Both the position numbers and the translations under genes were made by a program. A stretch of 7,526 bases of DNA from Dysgonomonas sp. (GTDB lineage: Bacteria > Bacteroidota > Bacteroidia > Bacteroidales > Dysgonomonadaceae), in assembly GCA_030151105.1 (NCBI GenBank), contig JASLEN010000205.1:1-7526 (forward strand). The letters are read 5' to 3'. Below, in pieces: positions 1 to 7,007 of the stretch (positions within the stretch are counted from its first letter, which is position 1; each line of letters begins with the position of its first letter). The notes beneath the pieces were generated by a model. That model had not been told where the DNA came from, ran no database searches, and was given only the letters and a program-made list of their open reading frames with translations.

Positions 1-200
1 TCAGTACTGAGCTTGGGCCTATCTGACTCCATTTGAGTATAGTGCACCTCTGACTTTATTGCTACTCCTAGACTGGTGTAGTCAGCTATTGTAAACTCTT
101 TTTTTACAATATGCTTATCTCCTTTAACTGTAATCCTTTTTTGTCCAAAAGCCATGAGGGAACATAAGGTCATGATGCTGATTAATACTATTTTATTCAT
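1..200 (-). CDS. GIN-domain (DUF2807-like) secreted protein, N-terminal part, cut by window edge
   Basis: This reading frame opens with ATG at 198-200 and stays open to the left edge, giving 66 codons of an incomplete gene. Residues 1-19 form a signal peptide (basic MNK start, hydrophobic core, then AFG before Q20) without a clear lipobox, so I expect export to the periplasm or outer surface by signal peptidase I. Residues 27-43 match residues 40-56 of the upstream lipoprotein in the pattern G-x-K-x-I-x-x-K-E-x-x-I-x-D-Y-x-S, nine identities in 17 positions, which marks the start of a GIN domain. It begins only 11 bases after the stop of that gene on the same strand, so the two are probably cotranscribed duplicates. 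The molecular function of GIN-domain proteins is not settled; a surface or adhesive role has been proposed from the fold. Whether this copy also carries GSG rungs lies outside the window. Confidence 0.8.
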   Translation of the reverse strand, partial: MNKIVLISIMTLCSLMAFGQKRITVKGDKHIVKKEFTIADYTSLGVAIKSEVHYTQMESDRPKLST

Positions 201-211
201 AGCTACTATTT

Positions 212-1102
212 TTATTTGATGCTTTTAATACTACCACTACCTCTGGTTGTCTTTTGAAGGGTAGCTGGTTCACCTTTGTAGCTAATGTCTCCAGATCCTT
301 GCAAGTTTGCATCAAGGCTTTGTGTACTATGCACACTCATATCTCCACTACCTCTAAGGTAACATTTCACATCTTTTGCTTCCACGCCTTTGCTGTCCAT
401 ATCTCCACTACCCGCCAAGTTGTAGTCAGCAGAGTCTGCTTTTCCTTTGATGGTCATATCTCCTGAACCTCTAAGTTCAGTTTTGAGTATTTGGGCATCT
501 AAATTGGAGATTACAACATCTCCGCTACCTTGTAGATACACATCGGCATTAGTGGCTTTTAGTTTTCCTTTAACTAGGACATCTCCACTTCCACGCAATT
601 GTAGATCGAGGAATTTAGTATTTATATCATTTATGATAATATCGCCACTACCTTGCAGATAGAACTCTGTTTTTTCATCGTTCTTCAATTTACCAACGAT
701 ATTTAAAGTTCCAGATCCTTTTAGGGTTGCACTAATCAATTTCTTCGAGTTAGTTTTGATATTGAAGCGTGTGGTAGAAATGCTTACTCCATTTTTTATT
801 CTAATGTTCAATTCATTTTTCTCTACTGATACCTCAACGTATTCAGCTATGTTTTCATCAATTTCCAGAGAAAGATATGGAGCAGCATTTTCTTTAGTTT
901 CGTAAGTGATATTATAACTTCCGCTCAAAAGAATTGATTGATAGTCGCTGATTTTAATTTCTTTGGTTATAATATTTTTATTGCCTCTAATCGTATTAGA
1001 GTTAAATATACCATTGCTTGAACCTGATTTGCACGAAGTCATTGAACTAAGACCTAGGCAAATGGTCAGAAAGAGAATAGTGTGGATAATAAATCTTTTC
1101 AT
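212..1102 (-). CDS. GIN-domain (DUF2807) lipoprotein with nine GSG beta-helix rungs
   Basis: This 296-residue protein is predicted to be an envelope lipoprotein. Residues 1-23 are a signal peptide ending in a lipobox (M21-T22-S23 before C24), and a Ser/Gly/Asn-rich tether follows. Residues about 38-115 form the N-terminal part of a GIN domain with alternating beta-strand pattern. From residue 129 to the end there are nine Gly-Ser-Gly turns, at residues 129, 151, 171, 192, 212, 231, 251, 269 and 288, mostly in the form L-[RQ]-G-S-G-D followed by a short hydrophobic strand. The 18-22 residue spacing fits one turn of a parallel beta-helix per repeat, as expected for the GIN/DUF2807 family ('putative auto-transporter adhesin head'). 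No catalytic residues are evident, so a structural, binding or surface role is the best inference. The start at 1100-1102 is supported by the signal peptide directly after it. A related gene follows 11 bases downstream, and the citrate synthase terminator lies upstream, so this pair is its own unit. Confidence 0.87.
   Translation of the reverse strand: MKRFIIHTILFLTICLGLSSMTSCKSGSSNGIFNSNTIRGNKNIITKEIKISDYQSILLSGSYNITYETKENAAPYLSLEIDENIAEYVEVSVEKNELNIRIKNGVSISTTRFNIKTNSKKLISATLKGSGTLNIVGKLKNDEKTEFYLQGSGDIIINDINTKFLDLQLRGSGDVLVKGKLKATNADVYLQGSGDVVISNLDAQILKTELRGSGDMTIKGKADSADYNLAGSGDMDSKGVEAKDVKCYLRGSGDMSVHSTQSLDANLQGSGDISYKGEPATLQKTTRGSGSIKSIK
233..718 (-). repeat. Coding repeat region: GSG rungs of about 57-66 bases
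   Basis: The nine GSG turns are visible in the DNA as a degenerate tandem repeat. The plus-strand segment catatctccactacc occurs identically at 338-352 and 398-412, exactly 60 bases apart, and a diverged copy begins at 455, 57 bases further on. Looser copies recur near 510-530, 570-590 and 640-655. All spacings are multiples of three, so gain or loss of a unit would keep the frame. The repeats have diverged except around the GSGD codons, which suggests old duplication held in place by protein structure rather than recent expansion. Confidence 0.8.
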
Positions 1103-1129
1103 AGCTTTTTTGTTTAATGTGTTTGCTGT

Positions 1130-1159
1130 ATAAACTAGTATCTTCTAATATTATGACAA
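1130..1159 (-). promoter_or_regulatory. Weak candidate promoter for the GIN-domain pair
   Basis: On the minus strand TTG (1157-1159) is followed after 19 bases by TAGTTTAT (1130-1137), which matches the Bacteroidota -7 form TAnnTTTG only partly (two mismatches). It would place transcription start some 20 bases before the ATG at 1102, downstream of the citrate synthase terminator. The position is right but the match is poor. Confidence 0.28.
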
Positions 1160-1179
1160 GTGAGTGGGAAAAAGGTTAC

Positions 1180-1218
1180 AAAAAAAGCGAGAATAAATAA
1201 ATATATTTACTCTCGCTT
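1180..1218 (-). terminator. Rho-independent terminator after citrate synthase
   Basis: A near-perfect inverted repeat pairs 1185-1199 with 1204-1218 around the four-base loop aata, with a single internal mismatch. The base of the stem is GC-containing (AGCGAG/CTCGCT). Read on the minus strand, the stem is followed directly by a run of T (plus-strand a-tract 1180-1186). It starts 30 bases after the citrate synthase stop codon and so ends the aconitase-citrate synthase transcript. Confidence 0.88.
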
Positions 1219-1247
1219 AAATGTTATTATACTTAATCGTTTCTGAT

Positions 1248-2591
1248 TTATCGTTTTTCCATTGCTACATATTCACGAACTTCTCCTGCGTTTTTATAGG
1301 CAGGGCGCATGATACGTTTTTGCTTAAAGTTGAGTTCCTCAATACGATGAGCACACCATCCTGTGATACGTGCCATAGCAAACAATGGAGTGAATATTTC
1401 TGGTGGAAGCCCAATCATATTATACACAAAGCCAGAATAGAAATCGACATTGGCACAAACTTGTTTTCCAATCTCTTTACCTTTCACTTCCATGAAGTTA
1501 TGAATTCCTCTCTCTTCTATCAAGCACATAAAGTCGTACTCGTCTTTTCTTCCTTTTTCGATAGCTAAGTCTTTAGCCATTTCTTTTAGAAGTACAGTTC
1601 TAGGGTCTGAGATAGTATAGATGGCATGACCAATTCCATAGAGTAAGCCTGTTTTATTATAGGCTTCTTTGTTAAGAATCTTCATGATGTAGCCGTCTAA
1701 TTCATCTATATTTTTCCAATCTTTTACATTCTCTTTGATGTCGTTCAACATATTTACTACCTGATGATTAGCTCCTCCATGCAATGAGCCTTTGAGTGAT
1801 GCAATACCCGCTGTGATGGAAGAGTAAATATCTGTATTTGTTGAACTTGTAACACGTACTGTAAATGTAGAGTTATTTCCTCCACCATGATCGGCATGTA
1901 CCATCAAAGCAAGGTCTAGTATCTTAACATCTAGCTCTGTATAGTTTTTTCCTTTCATCATATAAAGGAAGTTTTCGGCAAGTGACATACCCTCTTGTGG
2001 ATGGTGAATGTGTAGCGATTTTCCTTGATTGTGGCGCAATGCATTGTAGGCATAGGCAATGATGGTAGGGAAGCGAGAAATGAGATGCAACGATTGGCGC
2101 ATCATATTTTCGGCGCTTGTTTCGTCTGGATTTTCATCAAAAATGTAAAGTTCTAGTACACATCTTGCAAGGATATTCATAATGTCATATCCCTTTAAAT
2201 CAAGAAGGTGTAGTGTAACCTTACGGTTGATATCCATCGTCTGACTTAGCAATAGTGAGAAGTCTTTCAATTCTTTTTCTGTTGGCAGATCGCCAGACAG
2301 GAGAAGGAATATAACCTCCTCAAATCCAAGTCTATTATTCTTCTGAGCTCCTCGCACAATATCTTCCAAGCTGATTCCCCGATAGAGTAACTTTCCAGGG
2401 ATAGGAAAAATGTTTCCATCCTTATCCCTGTCGTATCCCACTACGTCACCCACTTTGGTCAAGCCTACTATCACACCGCTGTGGTCTTCGTTTCTTAGCC
2501 CACGTTTTACGCTCCATTGTTTAAATAGTTCGTTGTCGATAGAACAGGTTTTGTCAATTGTGCCCGAGAGTCTTTTTATTAAATCTTCCAT
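1248..2591 (-). CDS. gltA: Citrate synthase
   Basis: Citrate synthase condenses oxaloacetate and acetyl-CoA to citrate in the cytoplasm, the entry step of the TCA cycle. The 447-residue protein carries the full catalytic set. H271 in the LHGGAN motif corresponds to E. coli H264, H322 in GIGHAIY to H305, and D383 in NVDFYSG to D362. It also has H232 and H235 in VHADHGGGN (oxaloacetate pocket), R331 in DPR, and the C-terminal RITGWCAHRIEE substrate and CoA segment with R408 and R416. The length is slightly above the 427 residues of the E. coli enzyme. The N-terminal 45 residues (including VKRGLRN) resemble the form I recall from Bacteroides rather than the E. coli NADH-regulated type. The start at 2589-2591 is backed by a purine-rich GGGAG eight bases upstream. 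The gene follows aconitase by 17 bases and is closed by a strong terminator, so the two are cotranscribed. 2-Methylcitrate synthase is the main alternative, but the aconitase neighbour favours citrate synthesis. Confidence 0.96.
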   Translation of the reverse strand: MEDLIKRLSGTIDKTCSIDNELFKQWSVKRGLRNEDHSGVIVGLTKVGDVVGYDRDKDGNIFPIPGKLLYRGISLEDIVRGAQKNNRLGFEEVIFLLLSGDLPTEKELKDFSLLLSQTMDINRKVTLHLLDLKGYDIMNILARCVLELYIFDENPDETSAENMMRQSLHLISRFPTIIAYAYNALRHNQGKSLHIHHPQEGMSLAENFLYMMKGKNYTELDVKILDLALMVHADHGGGNNSTFTVRVTSSTNTDIYSSITAGIASLKGSLHGGANHQVVNMLNDIKENVKDWKNIDELDGYIMKILNKEAYNKTGLLYGIGHAIYTISDPRTVLLKEMAKDLAIEKGRKDEYDFMCLIEERGIHNFMEVKGKEIGKQVCANVDFYSGFVYNMIGLPPEIFTPLFAMARITGWCAHRIEELNFKQKRIMRPAYKNAGEVREYVAMEKR

Positions 2592-2608
2592 ATCTGTTTC
2601 TCCCTTTT
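2592..2608 (-). promoter_or_regulatory. Shine-Dalgarno-like site for citrate synthase
   Basis: The 17-base gap between the aconitase stop and the citrate synthase ATG reads AAAAGGGAGAAACAGAT on the minus strand. GGGAG lies eight bases before the ATG. Bacteroidota genes usually lack such a motif, and most others in this window have A-rich leaders, so this internal operon site stands out. It supports the chosen start and independent ribosome loading on the second gene. Confidence 0.6.
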
Positions 2609-4870
2609 TTATTGTTTAGTCTTCATGTAATTTAAGGCTGACCCTGCTTTGAACCATTCTATCTGCAATGGATTGTAGGTGTGCGCCACCTCAAACGATT
2701 CTTTAGAGCCATCTTTATGTGTCAATTCTACCTTCAGGTTTTTGCCCGAAGTAAACTTCTCAAGTCCTAGGATGCTAATTTTGTCATCCTCTCTAATTTT
2801 ATCATAATCGGCAGGATTGACAAATGTGATTGCCAACATACCTTGTTTTTTCAAGTTGGTTTCGTGAATACGAGCAAACGATTTTACGAGAATCGCTTTC
2901 ACATTCAAGAAACGAGGTTCCATTGCAGCATGCTCACGAGATGATCCCTCACCATAGTTGTCTTCGGCTACTACTACTGAGCCAATACTTTTTGCTTTCA
3001 ATTTGCGAGCTAATGCAGGCACAGCCAAGTATTCTCCAGTTTCGGTATCTAGGACAGCATTCGTTTTTCCTGTAAATGCATTCTCTGCTCCAATAAGCAT
3101 ATTGTCCGAAATATTATCCAAATGTCCACGGAAACGCAACCAAGGACCCGCCATCGAAATATGGTCGGTAGTACATTTTCCCTTTGCCTTGATAAGTAGT
3201 GCTTGCTCAATAATATCTTTTCCATCCCATGCTGCAAATGGCTGCAAGAGTTGCAAACGTTGCGAGTCTGGTGCTACATTGATGTTCACTTGTGCACCCT
3301 CAGCTTCTGGAGCGATATAACCCAAATCTTTAGTTTCATAACCATTAGGAGGAAGTTCGTATCCATGAGGCTCGGCAAGTTTCACCTTTTCACCTTTTTC
3401 ATTTACCAAGGTATCTGTCATCGGGTTGAAAGTCAAATCACCTGCAATCGTAAACGCTGCCACTAACTCTGGCGATACCACAAATGCGTGCGTATTGGGA
3501 TTACCGTCATTTCGTTTGGCAAAGTTTCTGTTGAAAGATGTTACAATAGAGTTTTTACGTTCTGGATCTTTCGATTCTCTTTTCCATTGTCCAATACAAG
3601 GTCCACAAGCATTTGCCATAATGGTTGCACCTGCTTTTTCGAATGTAGATAGCAAGCCATCTCGCTCTGATGTATATCTAATTTGCTCCGATCCCGGATT
3701 GATGATAAATTGTGCTTCTACTTTTACTCCTTTTTTGTTGGCATCTTCTACAATAGAAGCTGCACGGGTCATGTCCTCATACGATGAGTTTGTACATGAG
3801 CCAATTAGCCCGACCTCCATTGTTTGAGGATAGCCTTTTTCTTTCACCACCTTGGCAAACTGCGAAAGTGGAGTGGCTGCATCGGGTGTAAATGGTCCAT
3901 TGATATGTGGTTCTAGTTCCGACAAGTTGATTTCTATAACTCTATCGAAATATTTTTCTGAATTTTGCTCCACCTCTTCATCAGCTTTCAAGTCGTCAGA
4001 AACGATGTTGGCTAACTTTGCCACCTCTTCTCTGCCTGTGGCAATGAGGTATTCAGCTGTTTTTTTATCGTATGGGAATATAGATGTTGTAGCACCTACT
4101 TCTGCTCCCATGTTGCAGATAGTTCCTTTTCCTGTAGCCGAAAGTGTTGCTGTTCCCTCACCAAAATATTCTATGATAGCATTTGTTCCACCCTTAACAG
4201 TTAGGATTCCAGCCAGTTTTAAGATTACATCTTTTGCAGATGCCCATCCCGAAAGTTTGCCTGTTAATTTTACTCCTATTAGTTTGGGCATTCTCAATTC
4301 CCAAGGCATTCCAGCCATCACATCCACAGCGTCAGCACCTCCCACACCAATGGCAATCATACCTAGCCCTCCGGCATTTGGAGTGTGTGAGTCTGTTCCA
4401 ATCATCATTCCTCCAGGGAAAGCATAATTCTCCAAAACTACTTGGTGAATAATACCCGAACCAGGTTTCCAAAACCCAATCCCATATTTGTTGGATACAT
4501 CTTTCAAGAAATCGTAAACCTCCTTGTTAGTCACCTTTGCATTCGTTAAATCGGCTTCGGCAGACTCATAGGCTTGTATCAGATGGTCGCAGTGAGCAGT
4601 GGTTGGAACAGCTACTCTGTCTCGCCCCGAGTTCATCATTTGTAGCATTGCCATCTGTGCCGTAGCATCTTGCATAGCCACTCTATCTGGTGAAAAATTA
4701 ACATAGTCTATCCCTTTGCTATACTCTTTAAGTGTCTGTTCGACATCGAGATGCGTGTATAGAATTTTTTCACTCAAAGTCATTGGACGTGCTACTTTTG
4801 CTTTAGCCTCTTTTACTTTGTTTCCATATGATTTATAAAAATCACGTATCAAATTAATATCGAAAATCAT
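2609..4870 (-). CDS. acnA: Aconitate hydratase (aconitase), mitochondrial-like type
   Basis: Aconitase isomerises citrate to isocitrate through cis-aconitate using a [4Fe-4S] cluster in the cytoplasm. The three cluster cysteines are C359 (GSCTNSS) and C422 and C425 (ACGPCIGQW). Other active-site segments are present: D160-S161-H162 in GTDSHTPNAGG, and the C-terminal swivel-domain motif DNYGEGSSREHAA at 637-649, with S643, S644 and R645 at the substrate carboxylate site. The order is the catalytic domains 1-3 (about 1-500), a linker, then the swivel domain (about 550-753). The length of 753 residues fits mitochondrial-type aconitase better than the roughly 890-residue AcnA of E. coli, and AcnB has a different domain order. 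B. fragilis is known to have a mitochondrial-like aconitase, and this looks like the same lineage. The start at 4868-4870 gives a family-like N-terminus; no clear Shine-Dalgarno motif precedes it. Citrate synthase follows after 17 bases. No cysteine or core motif is missing. Confidence 0.96.
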   Translation of the reverse strand: MIFDINLIRDFYKSYGNKVKEAKAKVARPMTLSEKILYTHLDVEQTLKEYSKGIDYVNFSPDRVAMQDATAQMAMLQMMNSGRDRVAVPTTAHCDHLIQAYESAEADLTNAKVTNKEVYDFLKDVSNKYGIGFWKPGSGIIHQVVLENYAFPGGMMIGTDSHTPNAGGLGMIAIGVGGADAVDVMAGMPWELRMPKLIGVKLTGKLSGWASAKDVILKLAGILTVKGGTNAIIEYFGEGTATLSATGKGTICNMGAEVGATTSIFPYDKKTAEYLIATGREEVAKLANIVSDDLKADEEVEQNSEKYFDRVIEINLSELEPHINGPFTPDAATPLSQFAKVVKEKGYPQTMEVGLIGSCTNSSYEDMTRAASIVEDANKKGVKVEAQFIINPGSEQIRYTSERDGLLSTFEKAGATIMANACGPCIGQWKRESKDPERKNSIVTSFNRNFAKRNDGNPNTHAFVVSPELVAAFTIAGDLTFNPMTDTLVNEKGEKVKLAEPHGYELPPNGYETKDLGYIAPEAEGAQVNINVAPDSQRLQLLQPFAAWDGKDIIEQALLIKAKGKCTTDHISMAGPWLRFRGHLDNISDNMLIGAENAFTGKTNAVLDTETGEYLAVPALARKLKAKSIGSVVVAEDNYGEGSSREHAAMEPRFLNVKAILVKSFARIHETNLKKQGMLAITFVNPADYDKIREDDKISILGLEKFTSGKNLKVELTHKDGSKESFEVAHTYNPLQIEWFKAGSALNYMKTKQ

Positions 4871-4911
4871 ATTGCAGAAGGATTTTGTTTGTTAATGAAA
4901 TGTTTAATTAT

Positions 4912-4947
4912 CAAAATTAGTTATTAATATTAAATTAAACCGTCAAA
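4912..4947 (-). promoter_or_regulatory. Candidate promoter for the aconitase-citrate synthase unit
   Basis: On the minus strand TAATTTTG (4912-4919) matches the Bacteroidota -7 consensus TAnnTTTG. A TTTG -33 element lies at 4944-4947. The 24-base spacing is longer than the usual 19-21, so the -33 assignment is uncertain. The site would give a leader of about 35 bases. A seven-base direct repeat (tcaaaat at 4911 and 4943) and a seven-base inverted repeat (4906-4912 with 4950-4956) frame the element and could belong to a regulator site. Confidence 0.4.
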
Positions 4948-5065
4948 ATGATAATTTAGTTGTGCGAAATTTGTCAATGTGTTGATAAGATAGTGATTTT
5001 ATGTTAGAAAACCATACTTTATAGAAAAGAGTTTAGAGATTAATCTATAAAATGACTAGCTTTGT

Positions 5066-5112
5066 TCTTTGAATAAATAATAAACAACACAAATTTTCAA
5101 GGTATTCAAAGA
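5066..5112. repeat. Ten-base inverted repeat in the intergenic region
   Basis: The arms tctttgaata (5066-5075) and tattcaaaga (5103-5112) are exact reverse complements separated by 27 bases. The perfect ten-base match is the longest in this intergenic region. The long loop and lack of a following T-run argue against a simple terminator; a binding site or part of a transcribed structure is more likely. Confidence 0.5.
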
Positions 5113-5247
5113 TTTAGAGACCGTTGGGCTTCTCGATAGAACTTAAAAGTATATAAAGCTTTTTTAAGATGGAAGCTCTTGGCGATAATTTTCTTAATTT
5201 TGGATAAAATCTTTATTCAGCAAAAGTTAAATAATTAATGACTTCGT

Positions 5248-5301
5248 TTTGAGTTTAACTAATCATGATAGTTATACTTGGATGGATAATAAATAGGTTT
5301 G
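5248..5301 (+). promoter_or_regulatory. Candidate promoter(s) for the TPR-sigma factor unit
   Basis: Two -7 matches lie just before the TPR gene. TTTG at 5248-5251 followed after 21 bases by TATACTTG (5273-5280) fits the two-part Bacteroidota promoter with one mismatch. Closer to the gene, TAGGTTTG (5294-5301) matches TAnnTTTG perfectly but has no well-spaced -33 element. The spacer of the first contains an imperfect dyad, AACTA (5257-5261) and TAGTT (5269-5273) around TCATGA, so a repressor or activator could act here. Confidence 0.45.
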
Positions 5302-5320
5302 AGACCTTAAAAACAAAAGT

Positions 5321-6349
5321 ATGAAGAGACTTTTATATATAAGCTTGTTTTTCTTATTGGCTACTGTATTAGTAGCGCAACCCTCATCGGACAAACTGAT
5401 TAGACAAGGGGCTAGTTTTCATGATAAAGGAAGATATGCCGAAGCTATTTCGTGCTATCAACAAGCCCTGAAAGCCAATCCGTCGTCCATGTCGGCTGTC
5501 TATGAGATGTCTCTTTCTTACCTCAAAATGGAGGATTATAACAATGCCATAAAATATAGTACACAGGTTATCAATGTAGGATTCAAGCCTCTATTGGTAG
5601 ATGCCTACGTGGTAAAAGGTACAGCCTTGGCAGCTCAAAATAAATTAGACGAAGCGATTACACTTTTTTCACAAGGCATAGCCGAATGTGGCGGAGAGTA
5701 TTTGCTGCATTATAATATGGGGCTGAGTCATTATAATAAAGGAAATACCAATCTGGCGTTGTCGCATCTTCGCAAAGCTATAGAAAAAGATGCTACTCAT
5801 GCGGGAGCATTTCTTGCCTATGCCTATGCTTTGAATGATGCTGGCAACTGGATACAAAGTTTCTATTCGTTCCATTTCTTCCTTTTACTAGAGCCTAATA
5901 CAAAACGCTCGGCAGAGGCTTTCAACGAAATGTATCAGATTTTGGATACCAAGTTGGGCGATTTGGATGCTAAACTGAAAGTGCAAGATGGTGTGAATAG
6001 AAAAGAAATCTATGAAAAAATACAGCAACATAGACCACAACTAACCACAAGAACTGCCAAATATAAATTCTTTGAGTCTGCATCTAAAGAAATATTCACC
6101 TCTTTGAGTTCAATGAATAGAGAGGGTAGAGTAGGCGTAATGTGGAATTTTTTTGTACCCGTGTATGCCGAAATGTTGGAGTCGGGGCACTTCGATACCT
6201 ATTGTAGGTATGTGAGCGTGGCTTATTTTCCCGAGTCGTTGCAGTGGTGGAGTTCAAATCAAGAAGCGGTGGACAATTTTATTGAGTGGTTCGAACATGG
6301 GCAGTCTCCAGATTTGGAAGAGGATGCTTATTTTGAAGGAGAAGAATAA
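5321..6349 (+). CDS. Secreted tetratricopeptide-repeat (TPR) protein
   Basis: This 342-residue protein has a signal peptide at residues 1-19 (MKR start, leucine-rich core, cleavage likely after LVA before Q20) and no lipobox, so it should act in the periplasm. Five TPR-like helix pairs follow at about residues 24-57, 58-91, 92-126, 127-160 and 161-194. The first has the classic spacing G...A...A...Y..A...NP (GRYAEAISCYQQALKANP), and the fifth is the least regular. Such repeats form a superhelical surface for protein binding, so the protein is a scaffold or adaptor, not an obvious enzyme. Residues about 200-342 hold a helical, Trp/Phe-rich domain I do not recognise, ending in an acidic tail (DLEEDAYFEGEE). 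The ECF sigma gene begins 38 bases downstream on the same strand with no terminator visible between, so it may feed the same envelope function. The partner is unknown. Confidence 0.88.
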   Translation: MKRLLYISLFFLLATVLVAQPSSDKLIRQGASFHDKGRYAEAISCYQQALKANPSSMSAVYEMSLSYLKMEDYNNAIKYSTQVINVGFKPLLVDAYVVKGTALAAQNKLDEAITLFSQGIAECGGEYLLHYNMGLSHYNKGNTNLALSHLRKAIEKDATHAGAFLAYAYALNDAGNWIQSFYSFHFFLLLEPNTKRSAEAFNEMYQILDTKLGDLDAKLKVQDGVNRKEIYEKIQQHRPQLTTRTAKYKFFESASKEIFTSLSSMNREGRVGVMWNFFVPVYAEMLESGHFDTYCRYVSVAYFPESLQWWSSNQEAVDNFIEWFEHGQSPDLEEDAYFEGEE

Positions 6350-6387
6350 GTGAGCCAATAACTAAAAGTTTTCCTTAGATATAAAAA

Positions 6388-6942
6388 ATGCAAGATATAA
6401 ATAAAGAGCAAGAATTGGTCAAACGCTTGCTAGACACCAAAACACAGCGTGCAGCCTTTGAAGAATTAGTGAACCAATATAGTCAGCAACTTTATTGGCA
6501 GATTCGTAAAATGGTGATTACACATAGTGATACTGATGATGTGTTACAAAATGTATTCATCAAGGTGTGGACTAATCTGGAAGCTTTTAGAGGGGAATCT
6601 AAACTTTCTACTTGGCTCTATCGCATTGCTGTAAACGAAAGTATTACCTTTATAAATAGAGAGAAAGCAAAACGGAATCTGTCACTAGACGATGACGATT
6701 CGTTTTTGGGAGAACAGTTAGAAAGCGATCCTTTCTTTGATGGAGATGAGGCTGCGCTAAAGTTGCACAAGGCGATATTAACCTTGCCCGAAAAACAACG
6801 GCTTGTTTTCAATATGAAATACTTTGATGACCTCAAATATTCAGAAATTTCGGAAATCTTAGATACCTCTGAGGGCGCATTGAAAGCGTCTTTTCATCAT
6901 GCTTCTAAAAAAATAGAAGAATATTTATTAAAAGAGAATTAA
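6388..6942 (+). CDS. ECF-family RNA polymerase sigma-70 factor
   Basis: This 184-residue protein is a two-domain ECF sigma factor that directs RNA polymerase core to a regulon of promoters. Region 2 covers about residues 27-96, with the core-binding stretch DDVLQNVFIKVW (50-61) and the promoter-melting and -10 recognition part STWLYRIAVNES...INREKAKR (74-96). A short acidic linker (DDDD at 101-104) follows. Region 4 (about 123-181) contains LPEKQRLVFNMKYFDDLKYS and a helix-turn-helix around SEISEILDTSEGALKASFHH (152-171) for -35 recognition. Regions 1 and 3 are absent, as expected for the ECF group. The ATG at 6388 is the first possible start because an in-frame TAA lies at 6382-6384. It stands between a secreted TPR gene and a small membrane protein that may control it. 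The regulon and inducing signal cannot be read from this sequence. Confidence 0.95.
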   Translation: MQDINKEQELVKRLLDTKTQRAAFEELVNQYSQQLYWQIRKMVITHSDTDDVLQNVFIKVWTNLEAFRGESKLSTWLYRIAVNESITFINREKAKRNLSLDDDDSFLGEQLESDPFFDGDEAALKLHKAILTLPEKQRLVFNMKYFDDLKYSEISEILDTSEGALKASFHHASKKIEEYLLKEN

Positions 6943-7007
6943 ACCTTTTGCAGTTTGTTTAGTCATAAGAAGAATGACGAACAAAAAATCTAAAAATAAC
7001 AGGAACA

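Larger units (their letters stand above)
4871..5320. other. Divergent intergenic region with promoters and inverted repeats, no gene seen
   Basis: These 450 bases separate the divergent aconitase and TPR genes. I find only very short open frames and nothing that resembles a tRNA or another RNA I know. The ends hold the candidate promoters listed separately. The middle contains several AT-rich inverted repeats: 5018-5025 with 5044-5051 (eight bases, enclosing the perfect palindrome agattaatct at 5037-5046), 5066-5075 with 5103-5112 (ten bases), and 5142-5148 with 5162-5168 (seven bases). The stretch 5113-5140 is somewhat richer in G and C than its surroundings. A small RNA or a protein-binding region is possible but unproven. 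Confidence 0.6.

Noticed and set aside
233..718. Periodic repeats considered as a CRISPR array
   Set aside because: The 57-66 base periodicity lies inside one open reading frame and encodes the GSG rungs; repeats are degenerate and spacers are coding.
1221..1568. A 115-codon plus-strand open frame opposite citrate synthase
   Set aside because: It overlaps the terminator and the conserved C-terminus of citrate synthase in antisense and shows no domain or leader of its own.
3049..3237. A 62-codon minus-strand open frame inside aconitase
   Set aside because: It lies in another frame on the same strand within a continuous aconitase coding region, with no sign of frameshift there.
3852..4427. 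A 191-codon open frame on the plus strand opposite the aconitase gene
   Set aside because: It is the antisense shadow of an intact aconitase gene whose motifs are complete; its translation resembles no known family and has low-complexity Ser/Pro/Ala composition.
5142..5168. CTTAAAA...TTTTAAG inverted repeat considered as a terminator
   Set aside because: The stem is all A/T except one pair, the loop is 13 bases, no T-run follows it, and no gene ends nearby.
5669..5875. A 68-codon minus-strand open frame opposite the TPR gene
   Set aside because: It is antisense to clear TPR repeats and has no independent support.
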